Positions 31,371 to 31,802 of a DNA stretch of 31,802 nt are shown here, in pieces. The stretch spans positions 1 to 31,802 of the forward strand of contig UQMI01000040.1 in the NCBI GenBank assembly GCA_900542045.1, given 5' to 3'. A model generated the notes under the pieces. It was not told the DNA's origin. It saw only the letters and a program-made list of their open reading frames with translations, and did not search any database. How positions within the stretch are numbered: the stretch's first letter is position 1; every line of letters begins with the position of its first letter. The DNA comes from an uncultured Blautia sp. (GTDB lineage: Bacteria > Bacillota > Clostridia > Lachnospirales > Lachnospiraceae). The position numbers and the translations under genes were made by a program.

Positions 31371-31802
31371 TTTCCGCCCTCCATTTCCAGTGTACTTTTC
31401 AGCAGCTCAATATCTGCCTCCACATCCAGCAGTTCTCCCTCCATCAGATGGGTGAACTGCTTTTCAAAGGCGGTATTTAAGACCGGCAGTGCCTTTGCTG
31501 TTTTCTCGAGGATTTCCAGGACTTCCGGAGATTTTACTCCTGTATTCTGAAATTTAATATAACGGGATAGCAGTTTTGCCGCCATATCCAGATAATAGTT
31601 AAAAAAACGTCGGGCAAGCTTTATCTTATCCGGATTTTCCTGCAGATAGGACAAGATTCTTGTCCCGGTTCCGAATAAAACCTCTGCGTTCTGTTTGACA
31701 GCTGTATCCGCAATGGCTCCAACAGCCTTCTCCATTTCCTTCAGATCGTTTCCTGCTTCTTCAAGAAGCCTCTGCAGTTCTTCTCCGTCCCGCATGGTTT
31801 CC
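31367..31802 (-). CDS. XpaC-like protein (partial, C-terminal part)
   Basis: About 145 codons are visible, open to the window edge. VKQNAEVLFGTGTRILSYLQENPDKIKLARRFFNYYLDMAAKLLSRY matches the C-terminal helical part of XpaC, the family annotated for 5-bromo-4-chloroindolyl phosphate hydrolysis. That name reflects an old phenotype, not a proven activity. The membrane-spanning N-terminal half would lie outside the window. It is helical and charged, and overlaps the binding-protein gene by 4 bp. The frame continues beyond the ATG at 31795, so that ATG is not necessarily the start. Confidence 0.85.
   Translation of the reverse strand, partial: ETMRDGEELQRLLEEAGNDLKEMEKAVGAIADTAVKQNAEVLFGTGTRILSYLQENPDKIKLARRFFNYYLDMAAKLLSRYIKFQNTGVKSPEVLEILEKTAKALPVLNTAFEKQFTHLMEGELLDVEADIELLKSTLEMEGGK

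Overview
The window looks like chromosome of a Gram-positive anaerobe of the Lachnospiraceae type (Blautia-like; this is inference). The reasons are moderate GC with AT-rich intergenic gaps, strong AGGAGG ribosome binding sites, -35/-10 promoters with 17-bp spacers, and Firmicutes families such as DUF4317, YitT, XpaC/TelA, PhoH2 with a PIN domain, and the zinc-macrodomain/SirTM pair. No rRNA, tRNA, CRISPR array or complete transposon is visible. I could run no search, so family names rest on motif recognition.

Layout. (1) 1-4486 is a sugar locus. A leftward operon encodes an FGGY (xylulokinase-like) kinase and a two-subunit transketolase. It diverges from a DeoR-family regulator followed by deoxyribose-phosphate aldolase (deoC). 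The shared promoter region carries five exact and one degenerate 10-bp operator-like repeats. (2) 4504-8239 holds a DUF4317 protein, a uracil/xanthine permease, an HD phosphohydrolase and a YfcE-type phosphodiesterase. (3) 8323-11579 is a translationally coupled pair: a GlgX-type debranching enzyme and an unusual metallo-beta-lactamase-fold protein with a Cys-rich tail. (4) 11636-16840 is a leftward run: MATE transporter, HD protein, PhoH2, YmdB-type macrodomain protein and a small Cys-rich protein. Its intergenic gaps are rich in structure: a cluster of about five hairpins, a leader with mutually exclusive stems, and a four-unit tandem hairpin repeat. (5) 16908-23188 holds an AraC regulator, a PanE-like reductase, a family-4 uracil-DNA glycosylase and a carB without carA beside it.

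(6) 23227-28121 is the accessory part. A truncated DUF1905 gene is followed by a zinc-macrodomain ADP-ribosyl hydrolase overlapping a class M sirtuin (SirTM). Next comes an AlbA_2/Schlafen-like regulator with AT-richer codon use. It is bracketed by the intact sirtuin 3' end and by a diverged 3' remnant of a second sirtuin, together with matching downstream sequence. Then comes a decayed AbiE-type toxin-antitoxin module: an antitoxin with an internal deletion and frameshift, a toxin reduced to about 30 codons with ACG at the start position, and an intact palindromic operator. (7) 28338-31802 holds a YitT protein converging with a leftward XpaC / anchored binding-protein / TelA cluster.

The most distinctive parts are the SirTM/zinc-macrodomain locus without visible lipoyl-carrier partners and the graveyard of partial genes behind it, the repeat array ahead of the other macrodomain gene, and the helically phased operator array of the sugar locus.
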